From: an uncultured Aquimarina sp.
GTDB taxonomy: Bacteria > Bacteroidota > Bacteroidia > Flavobacteriales > Flavobacteriaceae
Assembly (NCBI RefSeq): GCF_947500065.1
Contig: NZ_CANMQT010000009.1
Coordinates: 184,372-248,371 of the forward strand
Reading direction: 5' to 3'
Length of the DNA stretch: 64,000 nt
Position numbers and translations under genes: made by a program. Shown in pieces: positions 9,572 to 17,506 of this stretch (the stretch's first letter is position 1; every line of letters begins with the position of its first letter). The notes under the pieces are model-generated. The model was not told the origin of the DNA. It did no database searches and was given only the letters and a program-made list of their open reading frames with translations.

Positions 9572-9787
9572 TTATCTACAGTCGCTGTCACAACCCTCAA
9601 CACAAGTGCCATTGACACAAGTACATCTTCCATCTGTGTTTAAAGAACAATCGATGACAAATGGTCCTACATAACAACGAATCGTTCCACAAGGAGGAAG
9701 TGTAGGGTTACCGCTTCCTTTAATTATTTTCTTTTGCTGAGAACTTAATTTTTCAACACCGTTAAGGTTTAAAATTTTTTTTAACAT
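9572..9787 (-). CDS. Cys-rich secreted peptide precursor with double-glycine-type leader (peptide 1)
   Basis: A 71-residue precursor. Residues 1-26 (MLKKILNLNGVEKLSSQQKK, then IIKGSG) match the leader style of Bacteroidota natural product precursors (a short amphipathic helix ending in GG or G-x-G), which are cut and exported by peptidase-containing ABC transporters. The 45-residue core has eight cysteines and only three lysine/arginine residues, so up to four disulfides or ring-type modifications are possible. No transporter, protease or modification enzyme is in this window, so maturation would have to be done by proteins encoded elsewhere. A TAAAGATA at 9907-9914 (a -7-like box on the minus strand) would give a leader of about 110 bases containing a hairpin at 9867-9893. 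Function unknown; a bacteriocin or signalling peptide is a guess. Confidence 0.72.
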   Translation of the reverse strand: MLKKILNLNGVEKLSSQQKKIIKGSGNPTLPPCGTIRCYVGPFVIDCSLNTDGRCTCVNGTCVEGCDSDCR

Positions 9788-10153
9788 AATAGGTAGGTTT
9801 TAAAAGTTTAAGAATCCTAAATTTTTAGAGACACTTAGGTTTATGTCTATTCTTGGAATAATAATTTTATAAAAGGTAGGTAGCCTTCTATAAAACAATA
9901 ATAACCTAAAGATAGAAAATATTGCCTTTAAAATTTATTTTTTATTAGTTAATTAACTGTTATTGTTATGCTTAAAAAATATAATCAGGATATTGAAGAA
10001 ACATTAAATGCATTTTCTGCAATTCGAGAAACTTTAGAAAACGGAACCTATTAAAAAATGTCTGCTGCTCTTGCGGAAGCAATGGGTGAATAAGAAAGGC
10101 TGAAAGGCATTTAAAACTAAAAAAATCCGCTAATTAGCGGATTTTTTTAGTGA
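9788..10153. other. Gene-poor stretch between the two peptide genes
   Basis: This stretch holds the upstream region of peptide 1 (an inverted repeat TTATAAAAGG/CCTTCTATAA at 9867-9893, one mismatch), a 28-codon open frame at 9968-10054 made by fusion of ATG CTT AAA AAA TAT AAT to the duplicated fragment, and the duplicated gene end with terminator at 9986-10150. No other gene is visible. Confidence 0.8.
9986..10150 (+). pseudogene. Duplicated 3' fragment of the PLP acyltransferase gene with its terminator
   Basis: Bases 9986-10093 repeat the last 108 bases of the gene at 9193-9300 with four substitutions: two synonymous third-position changes, one AAA-to-TAA nonsense change and TAG to TAA at the stop. 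The terminator follows at 10122-10150. The rest of the gene is absent here, so the fragment cannot make the enzyme. The synonymous changes suggest the segment was once translated as part of a full gene. See the findings for possible origins. Confidence 0.93.
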
Positions 10154-10339
10154 TTAACATGCTGGTAAATGCCACACTATTTCAGGATTTATACAAGTTC
10201 CAGAACAACAAATTTGTCTGTTTGGACATTCTTCACTATCAAAACAAGTTATACTAAAACCAAATCCTGCGGTAATTGATTTTTGTTGCTCTCTATTTAA
10301 TTGTTGAACACCGTTAATTTTTAAAATACTGTCTAACAT
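10154..10339 (-). CDS. Cys-rich secreted peptide precursor with knottin-like cysteine pattern (peptide 2)
   Basis: A 61-residue precursor starting at the ATG at 10337-10339. The open frame extends upstream to 10441, but the leader homology begins at MLDSILKINGVQQL, which aligns with the leader of peptide 1. The leader ends near ITAG at about residue 25. The core of about 36 residues has six cysteines spaced C-x5-C-x5-CC-x3-C-x11-C, which fits the inhibitor cystine knot spacing rule. It reads directly into the terminator at 10122-10150. No export or modification genes are nearby. Function unknown; a disulfide-rich toxin, protease inhibitor or signal is possible but unproven. Confidence 0.72.
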   Translation of the reverse strand: MLDSILKINGVQQLNREQQKSITAGFGFSITCFDSEECPNRQICCSGTCINPEIVWHLPAC

Positions 10340-10471
10340 AATATTGAGTTTTAAATTCATAAAATGATCTGAAAACGTATAATGAACAGACCTACGTATT
10401 ATGTTGACTAATTTAGAAATTACATTGGTGAATTTTCCCACCCGAAAAGGGTAGTTTTAGCTAGCTGTATT

Positions 10472-11590
10472 TTAAATATCTTTTCTGTATGTTCTTCGCA
10501 TTTTGTGCTGTTCATGCTCATAGTCATTCCAAAGAGCTTGTATAGCTTTGTTTTCCTCTAATTCTGGATTAGTCTCTACCATTTCTATACCATTACGAAG
10601 AAAAGTTTCGTTCATTTCCTTAAATATAAGTGCAGTGACCCCTTTATTTTGATATTCAGGATCAACACCAATAAGATAAAAAGCAGCGGTGTCGTTTCTT
10701 CGTTGAGCTTTGAGGATATGCAAGAACTTTAAAGGATATATTTTACCATTCATCTTCTTAAGAGCTTTAGAAAAGGAAGGCATGACGATGGAAAAAGCAA
10801 TCAATTTACCATCTTTATCCGCAATACAAGTAATATACTCTGGGTTTAAATACGGCAGATATTTTTTCTTGTACATTTCGATTTGATACTGCTGTATTGG
10901 TACAAATGTTTGCAGACTACTGTATGTTTTATTAAGCAGGTCAAACATATCATCTGCGTATTTTAGAAGCTCTTTACTTTTCTTAAACTTAAGTAATTGA
11001 AGCTGATAGCGTTTTTTAATGATTTTAGCAAACTTAATAACCTTTTCTTTGGTTTCTTTAGGAACTCTTATTTTATATTCTACCCAAGTCGCTGCATCTT
11101 CAAAACCTAATTGCTCCATATGTTTTTGATAATATGGATAATTATACCAAGTTATCATGGTATTAAGTTCTTCAAAACCTTTGATCAAAATACCTGCTTT
11201 ATCCATATTAGAAAACCCTACTGGACCTTCCATATATTCTAATGAATTCTTTCTTCCAACCTCAGCAACTTTTTCTAATAATGCTTTTGTAACTTCAATA
11301 TCATCAATGACATCATACCATCCAAAACGTACTTTCGGTTTTTGTTGTTCTTTTACTTCGATCCAATTAATAATTGCTGCAATTCTTCCTACTATCTTGT
11401 CATTTCTATATGCTAAGAAATATTTAGCCACCGCATTTTTAAAAACAGGGTTTTTTTTGGGATTCATTACATCTAACTCTTCTTTAATAATAGAAGGAAC
11501 GTAATAGGGAGAGTCTTTATATAATTCAAAAGGAAACTTAACAAATGTAGTTAAATCTGCTTTAGAAGTAATTTCTTTGATCGTAATCAT
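10472..11590 (-). CDS. GNAT-fold acyltransferase-like protein
   Basis: A 372-residue protein that starts MITIKEITSKADLTTFVKFPFELYKDSPYYVP and has a GNAT-like acetyltransferase domain at the C-terminus (about residues 215-360). AAFYLIGVDPEYQNKGVTALIFKEM has the beta4-alpha3 acyl-CoA-binding look with Q-N-K-G-V in place of the Q/R-x-x-G-x-G/A loop. An N-terminal half of the same fold is likely. It converges on the two peptide genes beside the PLP acyltransferase. Bacterial ceramide synthases are GNAT-like proteins encoded near serine palmitoyltransferases, so an N-acyltransferase acting on capnine is a reasonable inference, not a demonstrated one. No signal peptide. Confidence 0.75.
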   Translation of the reverse strand: MITIKEITSKADLTTFVKFPFELYKDSPYYVPSIIKEELDVMNPKKNPVFKNAVAKYFLAYRNDKIVGRIAAIINWIEVKEQQKPKVRFGWYDVIDDIEVTKALLEKVAEVGRKNSLEYMEGPVGFSNMDKAGILIKGFEELNTMITWYNYPYYQKHMEQLGFEDAATWVEYKIRVPKETKEKVIKFAKIIKKRYQLQLLKFKKSKELLKYADDMFDLLNKTYSSLQTFVPIQQYQIEMYKKKYLPYLNPEYITCIADKDGKLIAFSIVMPSFSKALKKMNGKIYPLKFLHILKAQRRNDTAAFYLIGVDPEYQNKGVTALIFKEMNETFLRNGIEMVETNPELEENKAIQALWNDYEHEQHKMRRTYRKDI

Positions 11591-11719
11591 ACAGCTGCAC
11601 TAATTCGTAACAAATATATGACCCTTTTATTAAAAACACTTAATAGAAATGTATCATTTTATGAATCAATTGATGACTATGTGGTATTAATAGTACTGGC
11701 AATCCGTTTATAAAAAAAT

Positions 11720-11751
11720 ACTCCACTGATCAAACTAATGATTAGTGGAGT
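11720..11751 (-). terminator. Terminator of the SusC/SusD operon
   Basis: Arms of 13 bases (ACTCCACTGATCA / TGATTAGTGGAGT, one mismatch) with a six-base loop. On the minus strand it is followed by TATTTTTTTATAAA. It lies about 50 bases beyond the SusD stop. Confidence 0.85.
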
Positions 11752-11803
11752 AAGGGATACATAACAAATAATAATTTTACTTATTATTTATACACACACA
11801 ACT

Positions 11804-13114
11804 TTAGTATCCAGGATTTTGAGAAATTACGCCATCACTAGCAAGTATTTCTGAAACAGGAATTGGAAATACATGATAATTAGGATTAATCGTTTCTCCC
11901 ATTTCTGCATCTACGGTACCTGTTCTAACTAGGTCAAACCATCGTTGTCCTTCAAAGGCTAATTCGAATCGTCTTTCGTCTGCAATAGCTTGTCTAACTT
12001 CCACTTGTGTATTTGCAGTACCGCTTAAACTGGCTAAGCCAGCTCTAGTTCTAATATCATTTAGTAAACCTAAAATAGATGCTGATTGCGAACCATCTGC
12101 ATTGATATTTTCATTACGTGCCTCTGCATATAACAAAATAACATCCGCTAATCTCAATTCTATCCAATCTTGATCTGGATTTTCTGATAGATATTTTATT
12201 CCTCTTACACCAACTTCATCAACTGTAAGAGCTTTTCTTGTAACATCACCTGCAGCATCATAAGCAGCAACTAAATCCAAATCTAATGGTTCAAAAGATT
12301 TTGAATCATTACCAATATACCATCCGGTAAACTCTGTAAAACCATATTCATCCGGAATTGAACTTGATACTTGAGTTGCAAAGAGAATTTCTGGATTTAA
12401 ATCATTGGCATCTCCAAAAATATCAGCAAAGTTAGGTTGTAAACTTACGCCAGCTGCTGCTGCACCATTTACTACAGCAGCAAGATGTGATTCTGCACTG
12501 CTAAAGTTACCAATTTGCATATATACTTTACCTAATAAGCCTTGAGCAGCTATTTGCGTTGCTCTACCATTAGATAACCCTGAATTATCTAATGCTACTA
12601 TGGCATCTTGTAGATCAGGAATGATGACATTATTGTATACCTCTGCAGATGGCTGTCTCGTTGGGTCTAAACTAAGATCTCCAGAACTTAAATTTACAGT
12701 GACATCTCCAAAAACACGTACTAATTTAAAGTAAGATAAGGCTCTTATAAACTTTGCTTCGCCAATATCAGTTGTACTAGCTGAGTTTTCAATAACGTTA
12801 TTTGCACTTAAGATTGATCTATATAGAGCAATATAAAATGGTTCAAAAAACTGATCTTCCATATCTAACAGATCACTATTAAATCTATCAAAAGATGGGT
12901 AGGGTTCTTCTATCATTAACGCGTTGTCTGCTCTGAAATCTCCCATCACAGCCATTGGTGTTACAGAGCCTAACTGGTAATAGTATGCTGCATTTAAAAC
13001 ACCTTCAAAATCTGTCAATGAATCTGAATTTGCAATATTTGATGGCACTTGTTCTAAATCTTCACAAGCAGTGATGAAAGAAACTATTGCCAATAATAAA
13101 ATTATTTTTTTCAT
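11804..13114 (-). CDS. SusD/RagB-family outer-membrane lipoprotein
   Basis: A 436-residue SusD-like protein. The start at 13114 gives a lipoprotein signal (MKKIILLLAIVSFITAC, with Cys17 as the lipidated residue); an in-frame start at 13138 would add eight residues and overlap the SusC stop. The TPR-like N-terminal half (FIRALSYFKLVRVFGDV) and the C-terminal DERRFELAFEGQRWFDLVRTGT are family signatures. It should bind the ligand on the cell surface and pass it to the partner SusC channel, whose gene ends 10 bases upstream. The substrate cannot be read from the sequence; no glycoside hydrolase or lyase is in this operon. Confidence 0.95.
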   Translation of the reverse strand: MKKIILLLAIVSFITACEDLEQVPSNIANSDSLTDFEGVLNAAYYYQLGSVTPMAVMGDFRADNALMIEEPYPSFDRFNSDLLDMEDQFFEPFYIALYRSILSANNVIENSASTTDIGEAKFIRALSYFKLVRVFGDVTVNLSSGDLSLDPTRQPSAEVYNNVIIPDLQDAIVALDNSGLSNGRATQIAAQGLLGKVYMQIGNFSSAESHLAAVVNGAAAAGVSLQPNFADIFGDANDLNPEILFATQVSSSIPDEYGFTEFTGWYIGNDSKSFEPLDLDLVAAYDAAGDVTRKALTVDEVGVRGIKYLSENPDQDWIELRLADVILLYAEARNENINADGSQSASILGLLNDIRTRAGLASLSGTANTQVEVRQAIADERRFELAFEGQRWFDLVRTGTVDAEMGETINPNYHVFPIPVSEILASDGVISQNPGY

Positions 13115-13124
13115 TTTTATTTTT

Positions 13125-16100
13125 TTAAAAATTAACATTTACACCAAACGTAAAACTTCTTATAATAGGGCTAGCACCAACTTGCACACCATAAGTTGTT
13201 GGTCCTGCATAACCAGAATTTCCGGTTTCAATACCTTCGGGATTGTATGAAGTGTAATCATCCCCCATAATGTATAATAAGTTAGTTGCTGCACCATAAA
13301 TTCTAGCAGAACTTAAGCCTATTTTGGTTATTAATTTTTGATCGAAGGTATACCCTAAGGTAAAATTTCTTAATGCTATATAAGACGCGTCCTGAATACC
13401 TGAGTCCGTTTGTCTTCTGTTACCTATATAATGCTCTCCATTATGATCAGCAATACCATCATCATCAACATCAAAAGAATCTACTAACCTACCAGACCAT
13501 TGTGACTCATAGTAAAGCGGGTCAATGTTATATACTTCTGCTCCTTGAGAACCTTGAAATTGCATTGATAAATCAAAAGCTTTATAGCTCATAGAAGTAT
13601 TTAATCCCCAGTAGAAATCTGGAGTGGCTTGTCCTATTTTTACATAATCATCACTATTAATAACTCCATCTCCATTTTGATCCACTACATAAGATTCACC
13701 AGAAGTATTATTAGGGTGTCTTGTTGGATCTTCTAAAAATCGCATTTCTACTTCACCAATGGTTTCTAAGCCCCACATTTCACCTATTTCTCCCCCAACA
13801 TAATTTCTAAAAACAGGGCCTCTACCACTTTGACCATATTGTATTTGCGGTAGTTCATCTACCGAATCTAAATCTGTAATTTCTGTATTAACAGTAGATA
13901 GGTTAGCACTAATATTCCAAGAAAAATCTTGGTTTTGAACAAGACCTGCAGAAAGTTCAAACTCTAATCCAGAACTTTTCATATCACCATTATTTACTAT
14001 TATAGAAGATTGACCAACGGTTGTATAAGACACTGTTCTTCCTATTAGCATATCTTCAATATCTGAGTTGTAATAATCCACACTCAATCTAAAACGGTTA
14101 TTTAGGAATCCTAAATCTATACCATAGTTCGTTTCTGTATTGGTTTGCCAGGTTAAATCTGGATTATTTACGTTTCCAGAAATTCCAAACCCAGTACCAA
14201 AAGTAGTTGGAATAGGATTTAAAAGGCTTTGTGCATCAAAATCATTTAAGAAAGAGCTTGTTCCTAAAGAACCTGTGCTAAATCTTAATTTAAGTAAATT
14301 AAAGGCATCAATATTCCAAAAGCCTTCATTATGAACATTCCAACCTAAAGACATTGCAGGAAAAACTCCATATTGTTCATTAGCTCCAAAACGAGAATCA
14401 CCATCTCTCCTTAAAGAAGCTGATACTAAATAACGGTCATCATAAGCATACTGCACTCTACCAAAAACACTCTTTCTTGCTCTGGTGATCTCAGCTTCAG
14501 TTGTTGTAATATCTTCTGGATCCAATAAGTTGTAATTAATAATATCACTATTAGGGACATTAGTACCTACTAGAGAAATAGCATTGATGTAATTATTTAA
14601 AAACTCATAACCAATCACTGCATCAATATCGTGTTTGCCTATTAATTTCTTGTAATTTAAGGTTGTAGTACTTAGAATAGATGTTGCAATCCTAGTACTT
14701 TCATCTAAATCTGTTTGATCTGTACGTGCTCTGGAGTCTGCTCCAAGGCCTTGGTAATAATAATTTTGAGTATTATTTAAATCACCACCTAAAACAGCTT
14801 TTATGGTTAGACCATCTATGATTTCATATTGTAAATACGATGAAATATTAGCAAAATAGGTTTTCTGCCAAGCATCTGCATTATCCAATTTTTGAGCTGG
14901 TCCAGCATCTCCCGAGCCTCCAATACCATTATTATCTCTACCATAATGCCAATCATCCACTCTATCTCCTGGTGTTAAATCATATATGCTTGTTGGTCCA
15001 ATACCACCTCTATAACCATTATCAAATGCTGCTAATCCTAATCCTTGCGCTTCTACATCTAATCCTTGTACAAATGCAATAGATTCGGCTGTGTGATAAA
15101 CAGGATGAACGCCATAAGCTCTTAATAAATCTCTCATGTCGTGAGCCAAGATGTCTCTTTTCGAAGCAAAACCATTAAAGCTTAATCCAGCCTTAAATTT
15201 TTTACCTAATTTGGTATCGATGTTTAAACGAGCATTAAATCTTTCAAATCCCTGCGTTATTGCTACTCCTTCTGCATTTTGATACCCTACTGATGCAAAG
15301 TACTTGGAATTTTCAGAGCCACCTGCCATACTAAAATCATGATTAATGGTAGTACCGGTTCTAAATAACCAGTCTTCTGGACTGATGGCTCCTGGTGAGT
15401 TTTCATACGCACTTAATCTATATTCCACAAATGCTGGGTCAACTTGAGATAAATCCCAATTACCAGCAGCAATTTCTTCTCTCGAAATTGCAGCCCATTC
15501 TGGTCCTGATTTTAAGATGTTCTTACGATATTTATTTGAAAAACTAACGTAGGCATTATAGCTAAATTGCGGCTGACCCAATTTACCTTTTTTTGTTGTT
15601 ACTAAAATAACTCCATTAGCACCGTTAGCACCATAAATAGCTGCCGAAGCTGCATCTTTTAAGACTTCTAAACTTTCAATGTCATTAGGGTTTACAGTGG
15701 CTAAATTTCCTGAAATTTGATAACCATCCACTATAATTAATGGCCCTGAATCACCAGCAAGAGAAGACGCTGCTCTTATTTGAATTTTTGGGTTTGCACC
15801 TGGTTCAGGATTTTGATTTTGAATAAAAACACCGGATAATTTACCTGCCAGTGCTTCATCCACTCGAGTTGCTTGTATGGCCGCTACATCACTTCCTTTA
15901 ACTTGTGCAATAGCGCCAGTATTGTGTGATTTTTTTCTTGTTCCGTATCCTACAACTACGATTTCATCCAATGCTTCAGAATCTTCTGTCATGGTGAGAT
16001 CTAATGTTGTTTGCCCCGAAATTGATATAGTTTCTGTAGTAAGCCCTACGTAAGAGAATTGTAGTATATCTCCTGCTTTTACATTTATAGAGTATTTTCC

Positions 16101-16292
16101 ATCAAAATCTGTTACGACTCCGGTATTAGTTCCTGTTATAAGGACACTCACTCCAGGAATAGGTGAATTTGTCTCTGCAGATGTTACTGTACCCCTTAAC
16201 TCATAATTTTCTTGTGCATATGAGGTAAAATGATACAATAGCGATAGTACTATGATTAAAAATTTTTTAAGCTTCATGTGTAATTGTTTCAT
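13125..16292 (-). CDS. SusC/RagA-family TonB-dependent outer-membrane receptor
   Basis: A 1055-residue receptor of typical length. A signal peptide ending at SYAQ (about residue 27) is followed by a carboxypeptidase-regulatory-like beta sandwich (about 30-110, GVSVLITGTNTGVVTDFDGKY), the TonB-box-like IVVVGYGTRKK (about 111-121), the plug (VDEALAGKLSGV onward, to about 235) and a 22-strand barrel ending in the aromatic Phe (FGVNVNF). It takes up a nutrient, probably an oligosaccharide, together with the SusD partner. The start at 16292 or the ATG at 16277 are both possible; the second gives a tighter signal peptide. The GntR regulator gene lies 278 bases upstream on the same strand. Confidence 0.95.
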   Translation of the reverse strand: MKQLHMKLKKFLIIVLSLLYHFTSYAQENYELRGTVTSAETNSPIPGVSVLITGTNTGVVTDFDGKYSINVKAGDILQFSYVGLTTETISISGQTTLDLTMTEDSEALDEIVVVGYGTRKKSHNTGAIAQVKGSDVAAIQATRVDEALAGKLSGVFIQNQNPEPGANPKIQIRAASSLAGDSGPLIIVDGYQISGNLATVNPNDIESLEVLKDAASAAIYGANGANGVILVTTKKGKLGQPQFSYNAYVSFSNKYRKNILKSGPEWAAISREEIAAGNWDLSQVDPAFVEYRLSAYENSPGAISPEDWLFRTGTTINHDFSMAGGSENSKYFASVGYQNAEGVAITQGFERFNARLNIDTKLGKKFKAGLSFNGFASKRDILAHDMRDLLRAYGVHPVYHTAESIAFVQGLDVEAQGLGLAAFDNGYRGGIGPTSIYDLTPGDRVDDWHYGRDNNGIGGSGDAGPAQKLDNADAWQKTYFANISSYLQYEIIDGLTIKAVLGGDLNNTQNYYYQGLGADSRARTDQTDLDESTRIATSILSTTTLNYKKLIGKHDIDAVIGYEFLNNYINAISLVGTNVPNSDIINYNLLDPEDITTTEAEITRARKSVFGRVQYAYDDRYLVSASLRRDGDSRFGANEQYGVFPAMSLGWNVHNEGFWNIDAFNLLKLRFSTGSLGTSSFLNDFDAQSLLNPIPTTFGTGFGISGNVNNPDLTWQTNTETNYGIDLGFLNNRFRLSVDYYNSDIEDMLIGRTVSYTTVGQSSIIVNNGDMKSSGLEFELSAGLVQNQDFSWNISANLSTVNTEITDLDSVDELPQIQYGQSGRGPVFRNYVGGEIGEMWGLETIGEVEMRFLEDPTRHPNNTSGESYVVDQNGDGVINSDDYVKIGQATPDFYWGLNTSMSYKAFDLSMQFQGSQGAEVYNIDPLYYESQWSGRLVDSFDVDDDGIADHNGEHYIGNRRQTDSGIQDASYIALRNFTLGYTFDQKLITKIGLSSARIYGAATNLLYIMGDDYTSYNPEGIETGNSGYAGPTTYGVQVGASPIIRSFTFGVNVNF

Positions 16293-16570
16293 TGTTTAGT
16301 TTTGTTTTAGACATAAGCATATAGCCTTTTTCTAAGCTATTTTGACTTGTGTGTAATTCGATTACTTAACTAAACATTAACAAGAGCAAAATTTCAACCA
16401 TGTTATGATTTGTTATATTTGCAATTGCATGTTTACCTAGGTAATAGTGCGCTATTATTCGTTTTAATTAACTTCTCCCTCTAACTTGAAGTGATTATAG
16501 AATAATATAAGAGGATGGGTCTTACCTGTCCTTTTTTATTTTACTGTGTGGATTCACATAGGCGTGGTTT

Positions 16571-17275
16571 TTAATTAGTATTACAATAATTATATAAATC
16601 TTCAAAATGCGTTTTTAGGCTTTCGGTAGCTTGATAGGGATCTTTATTTCTTATAGCGTCCACTATATTTTGATGTTCCTGTATTAGAGTAGAAAAATTT
16701 GTTTGATCACAAATTTTATTAGCAACTAAATTGGTGATTATCTCAGGAGTGATAACAAGCATTAATGAGTTGATAACACTATTACAGCTAGCTTCGGCAA
16801 CCTTAAGATGAAATAGTAAATCTTCGTCTACAGCGTTTTGACCGTTAATAGATTTTTCTATATATGCCTGATGTGCTTTTTCAATTTGGCACAATTGCTT
16901 TTCAGTTCTTCTTATAGCTGCTAGTTTTACTGCTTTTGTTTCCAGTATTAATCTTGTTTCTACTAAAGATTTAAAATGTGGTATTTGTAAATGCAAGATG
17001 TTAGCCATCATTGAATTCAAAGCACCAACACCAATTTTGGAAACAAAAGTTCCGCTCTTTGGATATCTTTTTACTAATCCATAAAATTCTAATTTTTGTA
17101 TAGCTAATCTTAATTGACTTCTACTAGCGTTAAATTTCTGAGATAGTGTTCTTTCTGAAGGTAATTTGTCTCCAGGTTCAAGTTGACGAGTAATAATTAG
17201 TTCTCTTATTTTTGATATTACCGTTTCTACTTCATCTTTGGGGGATAATGGGTCTGGTTCTAGGTTAATTCTCAT
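16571..17275 (-). CDS. FadR/GntR-family transcriptional regulator with FCD domain
   Basis: A 234-residue regulator. The N-terminal winged helix (residues about 10-75: LEPGDKLPSERTLSQKFNAS) is the GntR DNA-binding signature. The C-terminal all-helical FCD domain (about 85-225) contains the usual histidines and acidic residues (DEDLLFHLKV; the later HENIV-like EHQNIVDAI; LKTHF), which often bind a metal and a small carboxylate. The ATG at 17275 is preferred over a TTG at 17296 because the TTG lies inside the palindromic operator. FCD regulators in Bacteroidota often control sugar-acid or oligosaccharide uptake, so control of the downstream SusC/SusD genes is likely. The ligand is unknown. Confidence 0.88.
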   Translation of the reverse strand: MRINLEPDPLSPKDEVETVISKIRELIITRQLEPGDKLPSERTLSQKFNASRSQLRLAIQKLEFYGLVKRYPKSGTFVSKIGVGALNSMMANILHLQIPHFKSLVETRLILETKAVKLAAIRRTEKQLCQIEKAHQAYIEKSINGQNAVDEDLLFHLKVAEASCNSVINSLMLVITPEIITNLVANKICDQTNFSTLIQEHQNIVDAIRNKDPYQATESLKTHFEDLYNYCNTN

Positions 17276-17284
17276 AATTTTAAA

Positions 17285-17309
17285 TTGGTCAACCAAATTG
17301 GTTAACCAA
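17285..17309. promoter_or_regulatory. Twin palindromic GntR-type operator
   Basis: Two 12-bp palindromes, TTGGTCAACCAA (17285-17296) and TTGGTTAACCAA (17298-17309), sit back to back, centred 13 bp apart, ending 10 bases before the ATG of the regulator. TTGGT...ACCAA is the half-site style of FadR-subfamily GntR operators (usually TGGT-N3-ACCA; here the spacer is two). The position implies autoregulation. Confidence 0.75.
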
Positions 17310-17446
17310 ATATAAGAGAAATATTTTAACCTACGTATTTTTAATGTTAAAAAATGGTGATAATGATAAAAAAAAGTTCTTATTTATTCATTATTGTTAT
17401 ATGGAGAGTAGTGTGTTAAGTGAAATTTACTTTAAGAATATTAAAT

Positions 17447-17475
17447 AAAAAAGGCCGAGTACATTGTACTCGGCC
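17447..17475 (-). terminator. Terminator of the charged-tail outer-membrane protein gene
   Basis: Perfect 10-bp stem GGCCGAGTAC/GTACTCGGCC with a three-base loop; on the minus strand it is followed by a run of six T. It is unusually GC-rich for this region. Confidence 0.92.
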
Positions 17476-17506
17476 ACATTTTTTTGAGTTAAAAAACTAA
17501 TAAAAA

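Noticed and set aside
9400..9633. 77-codon minus-strand frame
   Set aside because: It overlaps the Cys-rich peptide gene on the same strand in another frame, has no leader or domain, and looks like a shadow.
16414..16421. TATATTTG as a plus-strand promoter
   Set aside because: It points away from susC into a gap that holds no plus-strand gene.
16861..16905. Third sigma-54-like site (TTTGGCAC...TTGCTT)
   Set aside because: The gap between the two elements is two to three bases too short and it lies inside the GntR coding region.
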